Shown: one piece after another, positions 1 through 9,291 of the stretch | Layout of the letters: every line of letters starts with the position of its first letter | Numbering within the stretch: the first letter of the stretch is position 1 | Assembly (NCBI RefSeq): GCF_018437505.1 | Contig: NZ_CP072467.1 | Coordinates: forward strand, 3,620,010-3,684,009 | DNA: 64,000 nt | DNA from: Spiractinospora alimapuensis | GTDB taxonomy: Bacteria > Actinomycetota > Actinomycetes > Streptosporangiales > Streptosporangiaceae | Direction of reading: 5' to 3' | The notes under the pieces: generated by a model | Seen by the model: only the letters and a program-made list of their open reading frames with translations | Told to the model about the DNA's origin: nothing | Database searches by the model: none | Program-made: the position numbers and the translations under genes

Positions 1-1
1 C

Positions 2-925
2 ACCGAGACTACTCCGGGCCGCGCCAGCGCCGGCGTGGTGAAGGACGCGGGGGACGATCCGGACGTCACCCACGGCGCCACGGTCGTGTCGACGGTGTGG
101 CCAGCGGAACCGGGATCCGGAGTCGTCTTCCACGCCGGACCGGGAGTGGGGACCATCACGAAACCCGGCCTGCCGTTGCCGGTGGGCGAGCCGGCGATCA
201 ACCCGGTACCGCGCAGGCTCATCACCCAGGCGGTGACCGCCGCCGCCGAGGAACACGACGAGCCCGCCGACCTGAACGTCGAGATATCCGTGCCCGGCGG
301 CGAGCGGATCGCCGAACAGACGTGGAACCCCCGTCTCGGGATCCTGGGCGGCCTCTCCATCCTCGGCACGACGGGCGTCGTCGTCCCCTACTCCTGCTCT
401 GCGTGGATCGACAGCATCCGCCGGGGCATCGACGTCGCGCGCGCCGTGGGGATCGACCACGTCGCGGGCGCCACGGGCTCGACCTCCGAGATCACGGCGC
501 GCGACCTGTACGGCCTGCCCACCGAGGCCCTGCTCGACATGGGCGACTTCGCGGGCGCCGTCCTGAAGTACCTGCGCCGACACCCCGTCCCCCGTCTCAC
601 CCTCGCCGGCGGCTTCGCCAAGCTCAGCAAACTCGCCGCGGGGCACCTCGATCTCCACTCCAAGCGTTCACAGGTGGACCGTGGTTTCCTCGCCGACCTC
701 GCCCGAGAGTCCGGCGCGGACGAGGCTCTCGCCCACGCCATCACCGAAGGGAACACGGCCCTCAGAGCCCTGGAACTCGCCCAGGACGCCAACATCCCCC
801 TCGGCGACGTCGTCGCCTCCCGCGCCCGCGACACCGCCCTCCAGGTCCTCGACGGAGCCCCGGTGGCCGTCGACGTGCTCGCCATCAACCGATCCGGAAC
901 GATCGTCGGCCGCGCGGGACCATAG
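2..925 (+). CDS. cbiD: Cobalt-precorrin-5B (C1)-methyltransferase, 5' end outside window
   Basis: The reading frame is open from base 2, so the start lies before the window; 307 residues are visible. CbiD methylates C1 of the corrin ring in the oxygen-independent branch of cobalamin synthesis, using S-adenosylmethionine, in the cytosol. The visible part starts just before the family-typical motif VVKDAGDDPDVTHGA and later carries GILGGLSILGTTGVV and the C-terminal KYLRRHP / LAGGFAKLSKLA block, so most of the enzyme is present. It converges on cobM and cobL, two further corrin methyltransferases on the opposite strand. Family assignment is firm; only the N-terminus is missing. Confidence 0.93.
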   Translation, partial: TETTPGRASAGVVKDAGDDPDVTHGATVVSTVWPAEPGSGVVFHAGPGVGTITKPGLPLPVGEPAINPVPRRLITQAVTAAAEEHDEPADLNVEISVPGGERIAEQTWNPRLGILGGLSILGTTGVVVPYSCSAWIDSIRRGIDVARAVGIDHVAGATGSTSEITARDLYGLPTEALLDMGDFAGAVLKYLRRHPVPRLTLAGGFAKLSKLAAGHLDLHSKRSQVDRGFLADLARESGADEALAHAITEGNTALRALELAQDANIPLGDVVASRARDTALQVLDGAPVAVDVLAINRSGTIVGRAGP

Positions 926-1246
926 CGGTCGTGCGCGGGGAGCTGTTTCGCCGTCCCGGCCGAGAAGCGGCCGCGGGCCTCTCACCGGATTCCCTGGGGA
1001 GGGGCCAGTTCCCCTCCGTTCACGCGGACGTCCACCCGCCGCGTGCATCCGAAGGGGGAGCGCGAGGTTTCCCCTTGGGCCTTTCCTGCGGAGAGAAGAC
1101 ACCACCAAGTGCGGTCCGGCCACGGCGCCGCCCCGTCACTACCCACACCTCGGGGCCCGGTTCGTCGTTGGTGTCCGTCGGCGTCGGCCACGGGGTACCG
1201 AGGTCCCTCGCGTAGCGTGATCTCCACCGCCAGGGCAGGGAACGCG
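926..1246. other. Intergenic stretch between convergent cbiD and cobM
   Basis: About 320 bases lie between the stop codons of cbiD and cobM. Frames open here only as shadows of the flanking genes. I see no tRNA, clear terminator stem or ribosome binding site that would argue for another gene. Confidence 0.5.
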
Positions 1247-2014
1247 CTACTCGGTGGGGTCGCCGGCCTGGAGGAGCTCCTGGCGGGCGCAGGAGTAGAG
1301 GTGGCTGTCGCGGAAGCCCTCGGCGGCGAGGACGCGTCCGACGACGATGACGGCGGTGCGGGTGATTCCGGCGGAGGCTACCCGTTCGGCGATGTCGGTG
1401 AGGGTGCCGCGGAGGACGACCTCGTCGGGCTGGGTGGCGAAGGCGACGACGGCGACGGGGCAGTCGGGGCCGTAGTGGGGGAGGAGTTCGGCGACGATCT
1501 CGTCGACGTAGCGGATCGCCAGGTGGAGGACGAGTGTCGCGCCGGAGCGGCCGAGGGTGGCGAGGTCCTCTCCGGGGGGCATGGGAGTGGCGCCTCGGGC
1601 GACGCGGGTGAGGATCACCGTCTGGCCGACCGTGGGGACCGTGAGTTCGCGGCCCAGGGAGGCGGCCGCCGCGGCGTAGGCGGGGACGCCGGGGACCATC
1701 TCGTAGGGAATGTCGCGGGCGGTGAGGCGCCGCACCTGTTCGGCGGTCGCGCTGAACACGGCCGGGTCCCCAGAGTGCAGCCGCGCGACGTCGTGGCCGG
1801 CGCGGTGCGCGGTGGTGATCTCGTCCACGATCTCGTCGAGGGTCATGGTGGCCGTGTCGACGAGGCGCGCGTCCGGCGGGCAGTGGGCGAGGACCTCGGT
1901 CGGGACCAAGCTGCCGGCGTAGAGACAGACCTGGCAGGAGCCGAGAACGCGGGTCGCGCGCAGGGTCAGCAGGTCGGGGGCGCCGGGGCCCGCACCGATG
2001 ATGTACACCGTCAC
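1247..2014 (-). CDS. cobM: Precorrin-4 C11-methyltransferase
   Basis: A 255-aa SAM-dependent methyltransferase that methylates C11 of the precorrin-4 macrocycle in cobalamin synthesis. It shows the tetrapyrrole methylase signatures: the N-terminal glycine-rich YIIGAGPGAPDLLTLRA, the central SGDPAVFSA loop and VPGVPAYAAAAASLG. The GTG at 2014 is chosen because the enzyme's conserved first strand begins right after it, GGAGG lies just upstream, and its first bases overlap the cobL stop (GTGA). It is therefore translationally coupled to cobL. A longer frame upstream is only cobL read in another phase. Confidence 0.93.
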   Translation of the reverse strand: MTVYIIGAGPGAPDLLTLRATRVLGSCQVCLYAGSLVPTEVLAHCPPDARLVDTATMTLDEIVDEITTAHRAGHDVARLHSGDPAVFSATAEQVRRLTARDIPYEMVPGVPAYAAAAASLGRELTVPTVGQTVILTRVARGATPMPPGEDLATLGRSGATLVLHLAIRYVDEIVAELLPHYGPDCPVAVVAFATQPDEVVLRGTLTDIAERVASAGITRTAVIVVGRVLAAEGFRDSHLYSCARQELLQAGDPTE

Positions 2015-3252
2015 TGTTTGGAAACCTCCCATTGGACGACGGGCAGGGCGGGGCGCCACACCGAGAACGCGCTGTCGGGTCGGCTGCCGACGGGGCCGAG
2101 GTGCTCGACGGAGAGCCGGGTGAGCGTGCCGCCCTCCCGCTGCTGCCACTCGGTCACCACGGCCTGGGCCTGGAGCGTGACCGCGTTGACCACGAGCCGG
2201 CCGCCGGGGCGCAGAGCGTCCCAGCAGACCCGGAGGACGCGGTCGTCGCTCCCGCCGCCGCCGACGAACACGGCGTCGGGGCGGTCGAGGTTCCGTAGCG
2301 CGTCGGGTGCCCGACCGTGCCGGACCTCGAGTTGGGGGACCCCCAGGCGAGCGGCGTTACGCCCGATGGCGGCGACCCGCTCGTCGTGGGACTCGACGGC
2401 GATCGCGCGGCAGCTCGGGTGGGAGCGCAGCCATTCGACGGAGATCGAGCCCGAGCCGGCGCCGACGTCCCACAGCAGCGCCCCGGGGACGGGAGCCAGG
2501 CGCGCCAGGGTGACGGCGCGCACCTCCCGCTTGGTGAGCTGTCCGTCGTGCTCGAATGCCGTGTCGGGCAGCCCGGGTGTAAGGCCGAGGGGGACGTGTC
2601 CCGGTTGGGCCACGCAGTCGATGGCCACGACGTTCAGTGCGCTGCCCTCGTGGGGTGACCACGCGTCGGCGGTCCCGCTCCGGCGCTGTTCGTGTGGCCC
2701 GCCGAGTTCCTCGAGCACCGTCATGTGGCTGGGGCCGTACCCGGCGTCGGTGAGTAGCGTGGCGACGTCGCGCGGCGTCCCCGCGCCGTCGCTGAGGAGG
2801 AGGATCCGTCGTCCCGGGTAGAGAGCCCGGCGCAGGGCGTCCAACGGGCGGGTGAGCGTGCTCAGGACCTCCGTGGTGGCGAGCGGCCAGCCCAGCCGGG
2901 CGCAGGCCAGGGAGGCGGACGAGGGGCGGGGGTGAACGCGCAGGAGCTCGGACCCCACCGTGCGGGCCAGGGTGGCTCCGATGCCGTGGAACATGGGGTC
3001 GCCACTGGCCAGGACACATCGGGCCCGGTGCGCGTGGGACGCCAGGAGGTTCCCCAGCGCGGGCAGCAGCGGACTGGGCCACGCGACGTGCTCCTGGTCG
3101 GGTCGCGCGGGGATCAGAGCGAGCTGCCGGGCGCTGCCGAACACGACGTCGGCCGAGGTGACGGCATCGCGCGCGGTCAAGGTGAGGCCGTTCCACCCGT
3201 CGGCGCCGACCCCCACCACGGCGATCGTGCGCTGGGCGGACGTGGGTTCCAC
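2011..3252 (-). CDS. cobL: Precorrin-6Y C5,15-methyltransferase (decarboxylating), CbiE-CbiT fusion
   Basis: A 413-aa bifunctional enzyme that methylates C5 and C15 and decarboxylates the C12 acetate side chain of precorrin-6Y. The N-terminal CbiE half (about residues 8-200) has IAVVGVGADGWNGLT and LASGDPMFHGIG. The C-terminal CbiT half (about 230-405) has the Rossmann SAM site WDVGAGSGSISVEW and FVGGGGSDD. The GTG at 3252 sits directly before the conserved first strand, with AGGA about nine bases upstream. The gene overlaps cobM by four bases. The fused arrangement is the usual CobL form. Confidence 0.93.
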   Translation of the reverse strand: MEPTSAQRTIAVVGVGADGWNGLTLTARDAVTSADVVFGSARQLALIPARPDQEHVAWPSPLLPALGNLLASHAHRARCVLASGDPMFHGIGATLARTVGSELLRVHPRPSSASLACARLGWPLATTEVLSTLTRPLDALRRALYPGRRILLLSDGAGTPRDVATLLTDAGYGPSHMTVLEELGGPHEQRRSGTADAWSPHEGSALNVVAIDCVAQPGHVPLGLTPGLPDTAFEHDGQLTKREVRAVTLARLAPVPGALLWDVGAGSGSISVEWLRSHPSCRAIAVESHDERVAAIGRNAARLGVPQLEVRHGRAPDALRNLDRPDAVFVGGGGSDDRVLRVCWDALRPGGRLVVNAVTLQAQAVVTEWQQREGGTLTRLSVEHLGPVGSRPDSAFSVWRPALPVVQWEVSKQ

Positions 3253-3439
3253 GTGAAACGATCCTAGTGTGCAGGGCTCGCCACGGACGCTGGGGGATGC
3301 CGTGCGCTGTGCACTGGTCCATTCCCGCGAGCGTGGGACGCACCCGGTGCGGGTGGGACCCGTGGAAGCGCGCATCCACCTGCTGGATGTGCGCTCACCT
3401 AGAGGGGTGTGGAGAAATCCTGACGGGGGATGTCGCGAC

Positions 3440-4288
3440 TCAGGAGGGGTGGTGGCCCGCCCACGTCTGTCCGGTCAGTCGCTGGAAAATGTCGACATAG
3501 CGACTTCTCGCTTCGGCGACGATCGTGTCGGGCATCGTCGGGCCGGGAGCGGTGCGGTCCCATCCCGGGACGGACGCCGCCCAGTCGCGCACGATCTGCT
3601 TGTCCATCGGCGCCGGCGGATGACCGGGGCGCCATTCGGCGGCCGACCAGAACCGAGACGAGTCCGGGGTCAACACCTCGTCGCCCAGGGTGAGGACACC
3701 TTCGGCGTCCCGACCGAACTCCAGCTTGGTGTCGGCGACGAGGATCCCCCGCTCGGCCGCGAGCTCCGCACCCCGGCGGTACACGGTCAGTGTGGCGTCG
3801 CGCACCTGTTCCGCGGTTTCGGCGCCCACCAGGTCCACGACAGCGGCGAAGTCGATGGGTTCGTCGTGCCCGACCTCGGCCTTGGTGGACGGGGTGAAGA
3901 TCGGTTCGGGCAGGCGGTCACCCTCCTGGAGCCCCTCGGGCAGGGCGACGCCGGAGACCGTGCCGTGCTGGAGGTACTCCTTCCACCCGGAGCCCGTGAT
4001 GTAGCCGCGGACGACGCACTCCACGGGCAGCATGTCCAGGCGCCGCACGCGGACCGCGCGCCCGGACCACTCGGCGGGGACGTCCGTCGCGGAGATCACG
4101 TGGTTGGGGATCAGGTCGGCGAGCTGGCGGAACCACCACAGCGAGAGCTGGGTGAGGATCGCGCCCTTGTCGGGGATGGGGTTGGGGAGCACGACGTCGT
4201 ACACGCTCACCCGGTCGGAGGCCACGAGCACGATGTCCGCGCCGTCGGCGTAGACCTCGCGCACCTTCCCCGAATACAGCAGCTCCAC
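3440..4288 (-). CDS. purC: Phosphoribosylaminoimidazole-succinocarboxamide synthase (SAICAR synthetase)
   Basis: A 282-aa enzyme of de novo purine synthesis that condenses CAIR with aspartate using ATP. The start MELLYSGKVREVY, the ATP-binding ASDRVSVYDVVLPNPIPDKG, VECVVRGYITGSGWKEY and the C-terminal VLTPDSSRFW block are all present, and the length is typical. The ATG at 4288 leads straight into the conserved N-terminal hairpin. It follows cobL on the same strand after 187 bases and is not functionally linked to it. Confidence 0.96.
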   Translation of the reverse strand: MELLYSGKVREVYADGADIVLVASDRVSVYDVVLPNPIPDKGAILTQLSLWWFRQLADLIPNHVISATDVPAEWSGRAVRVRRLDMLPVECVVRGYITGSGWKEYLQHGTVSGVALPEGLQEGDRLPEPIFTPSTKAEVGHDEPIDFAAVVDLVGAETAEQVRDATLTVYRRGAELAAERGILVADTKLEFGRDAEGVLTLGDEVLTPDSSRFWSAAEWRPGHPPAPMDKQIVRDWAASVPGWDRTAPGPTMPDTIVAEARSRYVDIFQRLTGQTWAGHHPS

Positions 4289-4423
4289 AGTCCGTCCTCC
4301 GTGTCCCCCGGTCGTGGACTCTCAGGGTACGCCCGCGGCCGAAGGAGCGATGAATCGCCGTGGTCTGGGTAGTCCATACCTCGTGAGTGCGGGTGTTCCG
4401 TACATCCGAACGAGGAGAGTGTC

Positions 4424-4819
4424 ATGCCAACGATGCTGTTCGTCAACCTGCCGGTCACGGATCTCGACCGTGCCAAGGCGTTCTACACCGAGCTGGGGTT
4501 CACCAAAAATCCCCAGTTCACGGACGAGAACGCGGCGATGATGGCGATGACCGACGCCATCAGTGTCATGTTGCTGCGGGAGCCGTTCTTCCAGTCGTTC
4601 TCCAAGCGAGACCTCCCCGCGCCGGGAACGACGGGTGTCCTGCTGGCCATCGATGCCCCGGATCGGGCGGGCGTGGACGAGCTGGTTGGTCGCGCCCTGG
4701 CCTCGGGTGGAAGCCCAGCCGGGGAGCCGATGGACGAGGGGCCGATGTACCAGCGCAGCTTCTACGACCCGGACGGCCACCACTGGGAGGTCATGTACAT
4801 GGACATGTCCCAGATGTAG
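4424..4819 (+). CDS. VOC (glyoxalase/bleomycin-resistance) family protein
   Basis: A 131-aa single-module vicinal-oxygen-chelate protein. It begins MLFVNLPVTDLDRAKAFYTE and ends with FYDPDGHHWEVMYMD, the typical opening and closing strands of two beta-alpha-beta-beta-beta units. The glutamate and histidines in the last segment could bind metal. GAGGAGAG precedes the ATG. The gene is monocistronic, with a hairpin terminator just after it. The substrate cannot be told from sequence; lactoylglutathione-lyase-like or antibiotic-binding roles are both found in this family. Confidence 0.88.
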   Translation: MPTMLFVNLPVTDLDRAKAFYTELGFTKNPQFTDENAAMMAMTDAISVMLLREPFFQSFSKRDLPAPGTTGVLLAIDAPDRAGVDELVGRALASGGSPAGEPMDEGPMYQRSFYDPDGHHWEVMYMDMSQM

Positions 4820-4833
4820 CCACACACGACGAA

Positions 4834-4862
4834 GCCCCGCCCACCTGGTGGGTGGGCGGGGC
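4834..4862 (+). terminator. Rho-independent-like hairpin after the VOC gene
   Basis: A perfect 12-bp stem GCCCCGCCCACC / GGTGGGCGGGGC with a five-base loop begins 15 bases after the VOC stop codon. It lacks a strong T-run, as is common in high-GC actinobacteria. Confidence 0.75.
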
Positions 4863-5141
4863 GCCGTTCGAACGACCTTCCCCTGTCGATCGAACGCAGT
4901 TTCGAATACTAGAGGATGTCCGCGCCAAGATCAACCACGGCGTGAGCCGGCGTGCTCTCGACGGGGTGGAGCGATGGATTCGGCCGTACGCCGGATGTTC
5001 CGGGGGCGGGGACGTAGAATCACGCCCACGGGCGTGGCCGCGTGCGGCGTGTCCGCTTCCACGGGGGCGTGTGGCGCGCACGGTAGGGCGCTGACGCCGC
5101 GTCGGTGCACCGTTCTGTCCGGTACCGAGGGCGAGGATTCG

Positions 5142-6110
5142 ATGACCTGTCGTTCGCCGGATCGTTCGCCGCGTGACCGGCCCCCTGACCCGCTGGCCAA
5201 GACCGTGCTCTCCACCCAGGACGTCGACGACGAGTCGGAGTACTGGAAGCAGGCGACGTGGGAGTTCCAGAAGATGTCGACGGGCGCCCTGAACACCTCC
5301 GACGATCTTCGCGGGTACGCACAGTGCATGCGTGGGCGTCGACACCAGGTCGTGGACGTACGCCAGCACGGAGCGCAGTGGGCGGAGCGCACCCCTGGTC
5401 TCACCAAACGCATGCCGGACGATGACTACCGGCTGATGATCGCGATGAGTGGCCGGCTGGAGGTCACCGCCGGCGGCCGAACGATGGTGGTGCGGCCGGG
5501 GACGGCCGCGGTGATTCCCTGGTCGGCTCCGGTGCGGATGGACTTCGGGCCGTGGCGGGCGTTGTTGCTGACCCTGCCCCGACGCTCCGTGGACGACCGG
5601 CTCGCCCTCCGCACCCCGGTTTCCCGCGCGTTGGACGTGGGATGGGGGATGGGGCGGATACTGGCGAGCACCGCGTTCGCCCTGGCGGAGGAGTTTCCCC
5701 GCCTGACGGCGTTCGAGTTCGACCTCACCTGCGAGAGCCTGACGGACCTGACGTGTAACGCCATCCATGGGGCCGCCCCCGACCGCCACCATCTGGGCGC
5801 TGTCGCCGCGACCGTGCGCTCCCACGTACGTGCCCATCTCAGCGACCCGGGGCTCACTCTCGCTAGGGCCGCCCGGACACTCGGGTTGGCGCCGCGAACC
5901 GTGCAGCGCGCCTTCGAGCACGAGGACACCACCTGGCGCGACGTGCTGCGCGCCGAACGCCTCAACCTGGCGCGGCGCCACCTGCGGGACCCCGCCTTCG
6001 TGGGCACCTCGGTCGCCACGGTCGCCGCGATGGTCGGACTCGACGCCCAGGGCCTCGCGCGGGCCTACCGCCAGGTCCACGGCTGTCGCCCCAGTGACGA
6101 CCGGCCGTGA
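5142..6110 (+). CDS. AraC-family transcriptional regulator
   Basis: A 322-aa regulator. The N-terminal two thirds resembles the AraC_binding_2 sensor fold (a DDYRLMIAMSGRLEVTAGG stretch near residue 95 and RPGTAAVIPWSAPVRMDF). The last about 100 residues form the double helix-turn-helix domain (LTLARAARTLGLAPRTVQRAF, then VATVAAMVGLDAQGLARAYRQ). The ATG at 5142 has GCGAGGA seven bases upstream. No target gene is adjacent on the same strand; the divergent or downstream DHFR-like gene is a possible but unproven target. Confidence 0.87.
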   Translation: MTCRSPDRSPRDRPPDPLAKTVLSTQDVDDESEYWKQATWEFQKMSTGALNTSDDLRGYAQCMRGRRHQVVDVRQHGAQWAERTPGLTKRMPDDDYRLMIAMSGRLEVTAGGRTMVVRPGTAAVIPWSAPVRMDFGPWRALLLTLPRRSVDDRLALRTPVSRALDVGWGMGRILASTAFALAEEFPRLTAFEFDLTCESLTDLTCNAIHGAAPDRHHLGAVAATVRSHVRAHLSDPGLTLARAARTLGLAPRTVQRAFEHEDTTWRDVLRAERLNLARRHLRDPAFVGTSVATVAAMVGLDAQGLARAYRQVHGCRPSDDRP

Positions 6111-6346
6111 CGGCACCGGGTGGCGCGTTCTGCCCCTAGTCGTGGCGCCCAATGACGCTGGCGCGCCCGTCGAACAGCGGCCACCATTGGGTACAGGGCA
6201 CCGGGCCGACCGGGCCACCACACGGGGCGAGTGTGCGCCGTTCTCCACGCCATTTCACCCGGACACACCACTCCTCGTGGTTCCTCCGGTGCCCTCTGGC
6301 GCCCTCCGCTGCCGCCCCGTCCATCCCCCCGGGGCGACAGCGAGGC

Positions 6347-6919
6347 TCACGTGGTGCCGGGCGGGCCGGCGAGGATCGTGGGGACGTACTCCAGCAGCTG
6401 GAGCTGGCCGTCGAAGGTGCGGCTTTCGACCAGGTCCAGGGAGAGGTCCGGGTAGTGGTCGAAGATGCGGTCCCGGCCCGTGATGCCGGTGATCACTGGG
6501 AACACGACCACACGGAACCGGTCGACCAGTCCGGCCTTGATCAGTGAGCGACTCAGACTGATGCTGCCGACGGTGGTGAGCGGCTTCGTCTCGGTCCGCT
6601 TCAGTTCACGGACGACCTCCACGGCGTCGGAGTTCACCAGCTCCGAGTTCGGCCACGACAGCGGCTCGGTGAGCGTCGAGGAGAACACCAGTTTGCGGGC
6701 GGCGTTCAACCTCTGCGAGCCGGGGTCCGTCGCCTCGGGGATGAAGTCCTTCATCAGCCGGTAGGTGGTCGCGCCCATGATGTGGACGTACTCGGCCGGG
6801 TCGTCGTCCGCCAGCCAGGCGAGGAACTCCGGCCCCTCCATGCCCCAGAACCCGGGCCACCCCTCGGCAGCGCCATAGCCGTCGAGCGAGATGATGTAGT
6901 CCACCAACAGTGTTGACAT
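6347..6919 (-). CDS. Dihydrofolate reductase family protein (RibD C-terminal-like)
   Basis: A 190-aa protein of the DHFR/RibD reductase fold. It begins MSTLLVDYIISLDGYGAAEGWPG, has MGATTYRLM for the nucleotide-site helix and GSISLSRSLIKAGLVDRFRV near the end. These proteins are usually NADPH-dependent reductases of unknown substrate in actinobacteria. GAGGAGGG precedes the ATG at 6919; an upstream frame start lacks such a site. A second gene of the same fold at 52055-52621 carries an internal stop. Confidence 0.87.
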   Translation of the reverse strand: MSTLLVDYIISLDGYGAAEGWPGFWGMEGPEFLAWLADDDPAEYVHIMGATTYRLMKDFIPEATDPGSQRLNAARKLVFSSTLTEPLSWPNSELVNSDAVEVVRELKRTETKPLTTVGSISLSRSLIKAGLVDRFRVVVFPVITGITGRDRIFDHYPDLSLDLVESRTFDGQLQLLEYVPTILAGPPGTT

Positions 6920-7146
6920 CGTGGTGCCCTCCTCACGTGCGGTCCGCTGGGTCGATCCTCCCCAGGCAAACACCCATTCGAACTATCGGTGTGGTCCAGG
7001 TTGAACCTGGGGGACGGGCCACGTCGGGGTAGACCGGACCGGGCCGCGAAACTCATCGCCGCGCGTGAGCCGGGCTCCACGGTCGACCATCCCGGTGCCG
7101 TTGTCCGGCGACGGTGGACGGCAGCCCGGACTGCGACCCGAACACG

Positions 7147-7181
7147 AAGAAGGGCCCCGCTCGTTGAGCGGGGCCCTTCTT
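7147..7181. terminator. Strong bidirectional terminator downstream of tRNA-Ser
   Basis: A 16-bp stem (AAGAAGGGCCCCGCTC with its complement) and a three-base loop, followed by T residues on the plus strand and A-rich on the other side. It lies eight bases beyond the 3' end of the tRNA and would stop its minus-strand transcript. Confidence 0.85.
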
Positions 7182-7188
7182 TGACCTG

Positions 7189-7277
7189 CGGAGGCTCGGG
7201 GATTTGAACCCCGGAAGGGCGTGAACCCTAACCGCATTAGCAGTGCGGCGCCATAGACCGGACTAGGCGAAGCCTCC
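7189..7277 (-). tRNA. tRNA-Ser (anticodon GCU)
   Basis: On the minus strand the 89-base sequence folds as a class II tRNA. It has a 7-bp acceptor stem GGAGGCT / AGCCTCC, anticodon arm CCGCA-CTGCTAA-TGCGG with anticodon GCT, a long variable arm, and T arm with loop TTCAAAT. A full CCA is not encoded. It reads AGC/AGU serine codons. The terminator follows directly. Confidence 0.95.
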
Positions 7278-7324
7278 TGGCGGGATAAGGGTACCGACCT
7301 CGTGTGCCCACGTGCAAAACGAAT

Positions 7325-7906
7325 CTAGGAAGTTCCCTCAACCGGGGTGGCCGCGCGGTGGTGGGAGGAGCGTTGGGGCGGGGGGCTGGGGCGTTCGGCG
7401 GCGAGTTCGGCGTTGTGGCGCAGGCGGGTGACGGCGCGGGACACGGTGCTCTTCACCGTGCCGACACTCACACCCAGGGTGCGGGCGATCTCCGCCTCGG
7501 TCATGTCGTCGAAGTAGCGCAGCCGCACCACGGCGCGCTGACGTTCCGGGAGGCCGTCCACGGCGCGGGAGACGAGGTCGGCGAGGTCGGCCTGCCAACT
7601 GGGGTCCTCGACCTCCTGGTCCGGGACGTCGTCGGTCGCGTAGACGCGGACCCGTCGCCGGCGCCACTCCGAGATCTGGGTGTTGACCATCGCGCGGCGC
7701 ACGTAGCCGTCCCGCGCCTGTGGGGAGTGGATCCTGTCCCAGGAGAGGAAGGTCTTGATCAGCGCCGCTTGGAGGAGGTCCTCGGCGTCGGGCTTGTTTC
7801 CGGCGAGGGAGCGCGCGATACGTAACAGTGCCGGTCCGCGGTCCTTGAGGTAACGCGTGAACTCCTCGTATCGGGAACCGTTCGCCTCCTCGCACACGTC
7901 CACCAC
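7325..7906 (-). CDS. ECF RNA polymerase sigma factor, SigE family
   Basis: A 193-aa ECF sigma factor. Region 2 (about residues 20-85) contains GNKPDAEDLLQAALIKTF and YVRRAMVNTQISEWRRRR. Region 4 (about 110-165) contains LPERQRAVVRLRYFDDMTE and GVSVGTVKSTVSRA. The 25-residue tail is proline- and serine-rich. No anti-sigma factor is adjacent. The start is the ATG at 7906; no stronger internal start is seen. Signal and regulon cannot be inferred. Confidence 0.9.
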   Translation of the reverse strand: MVDVCEEANGSRYEEFTRYLKDRGPALLRIARSLAGNKPDAEDLLQAALIKTFLSWDRIHSPQARDGYVRRAMVNTQISEWRRRRVRVYATDDVPDQEVEDPSWQADLADLVSRAVDGLPERQRAVVRLRYFDDMTEAEIARTLGVSVGTVKSTVSRAVTRLRHNAELAAERPSPPPQRSSHHRAATPVEGTS

Positions 7907-8280
7907 CGTCCCTTCGCCGACCGGGTGGACCGGTCCCCACAGTGCCCGCTCCGGCGCGCCGGCATCCGTGTGGCCGGTCCGTGCGACCGGATGGTGCGGC
8001 GGGGTCGGATCGTTGTCCGGCGAGCCGTCCCCGTCTCAACGGATAATTCCAGCTTCGCACGAACGGAGATGAGGTCTCCGTCAACTCCGGGTTCGTCTTG
8101 CGTCAAGTCGGGCCTTCGCGTGTGCCCGTATCCCAGCGGGGAACCGCCAGTGGACGTGCCGCCCACGGGGACATCGCGTGCGACGAGCGCCCGTGGAGCA
8201 CGATGCCAGCGACGTCGCCGAAAACCCTGGCGTGGCACACCACCGTATTAGGACATTCCGTGAGAACCTGTTCACAATGA
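7907..8280. other. Divergent intergenic region
   Basis: This 374-base region separates the starts of the sigma factor gene and the cysteine-rich protein gene and must hold both promoters. I could not pick a convincing -35/-10 pair or operator by eye. Confidence 0.4.
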
Positions 8281-9291
8281 GTGATAGGGGGAGTGGTGGT
8301 CATTTTCACTCCAGTTCGGCGGCGGCTCACAGCCTCCCTGCTCGGGGCCGCCGTGGCGCCCGAGCCGCACCGTCCCGAGACGGTGGTGTCGCGTGGGGTC
8401 GTGCTCGAGGCACGGTCCCACCTGCTCGTCACGGCGACCGACAAGGGCGAGGAGCGGTTCATCCTCAACGCGGAGTCGGTCGTGTGGCGGGGTGGAAGGA
8501 TCACGCCCGCTGAGCTCGCGGTCGGAGAGGACGTGTTCGTCCTACGGTCGCCGAGCAGTCGGTGGACGGCCCAACGGGTGTGGTCGGGAATCGCCCGGGT
8601 GACGGGTGTGATCGTGGAGGTCAACGGCGCGGAGGTGACCGTCGACGCCGGACACGATCGTGGGCACCAGGTCGCGGTGATACCCGAGTCGGCGACCGAC
8701 GTGTTCGGTGCCCATCCCCGGCTGGAGCCCGGCCTCCTGTTCGACGCCGTTGGTCTCTGGCGTGACGGCGTCGTCGAGGCGTTGACCCCGGCGGCGCAGC
8801 AGCCGTCGACCCCGGCCGTCGACCCGCCGCGGCGCACCGTGACCAAGCGCCACCGCCGCGACACCGGCCACGGTGGGGAGATCGACGGCAGCGTCACCTG
8901 GTTCGACCCCGCGCGGGGCCGCAACATCTACAGCGACCCGATCGCGTTGTCCGCCGGCGCCGCCTACCCGGCGGTGGACCCCCTGTCCGACTGTGGGAAG
9001 CACTGCGCCCCGACGCGTGGCTGTGTCCCACTCCCACTGATGTCCCTCGGGATGATGCTCTCCCTGCGCAACCTGCGCTGCCCGGACGACGAGGCGGCGG
9101 CGGTCCCCGTGACCGCGTGCGCGTCCATGGCGCGCTACTTCTGCGACCACTTCTCGGAGGAGACCGCGGCCGCTCCCCGAGGCCGCCTGGCCGAGCTCAC
9201 CCTGGCGAGTTTCATCGCGCTCGGCGGCTCGCCGGAGACGGGGTGCTTCCCCGGCCGGCTCACTGTCCCAGGGAGGGCGACCACATGGTAG
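8281..9291 (+). CDS. Unrecognised protein: tandem beta-strand domains plus cysteine-rich C-terminus
   Basis: I do not recognise a family with certainty. The protein is 336 aa from GTG 8281; GTG 8293 or 8296, near a GGGGGAG, could instead be the start. Residues about 35-165 look like two DUF5666-like beta modules (VLEARSHLLVTATDKG..., then GVIVEVNGAEVTVDAG). After a basic linker, residues 200-335 contain a cluster of cysteines (DCGKHCAPTRGC, RC, AC, FCDHF, GCF). No clear signal peptide is seen. The stop overlaps the start of the MauE-like gene by seven bases, so the two are co-translated. A role in thiol/disulfide chemistry is only an inference from that partner. Confidence 0.7.
   Translation: MIGGVVVIFTPVRRRLTASLLGAAVAPEPHRPETVVSRGVVLEARSHLLVTATDKGEERFILNAESVVWRGGRITPAELAVGEDVFVLRSPSSRWTAQRVWSGIARVTGVIVEVNGAEVTVDAGHDRGHQVAVIPESATDVFGAHPRLEPGLLFDAVGLWRDGVVEALTPAAQQPSTPAVDPPRRTVTKRHRRDTGHGGEIDGSVTWFDPARGRNIYSDPIALSAGAAYPAVDPLSDCGKHCAPTRGCVPLPLMSLGMMLSLRNLRCPDDEAAAVPVTACASMARYFCDHFSEETAAAPRGRLAELTLASFIALGGSPETGCFPGRLTVPGRATTW

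Noticed and set aside
926-3439. A cobalamin riboswitch near the cob genes
   Set aside because: No B12-box-like sequence or leader is seen upstream of cobL, and the cbiD upstream region is outside the window.
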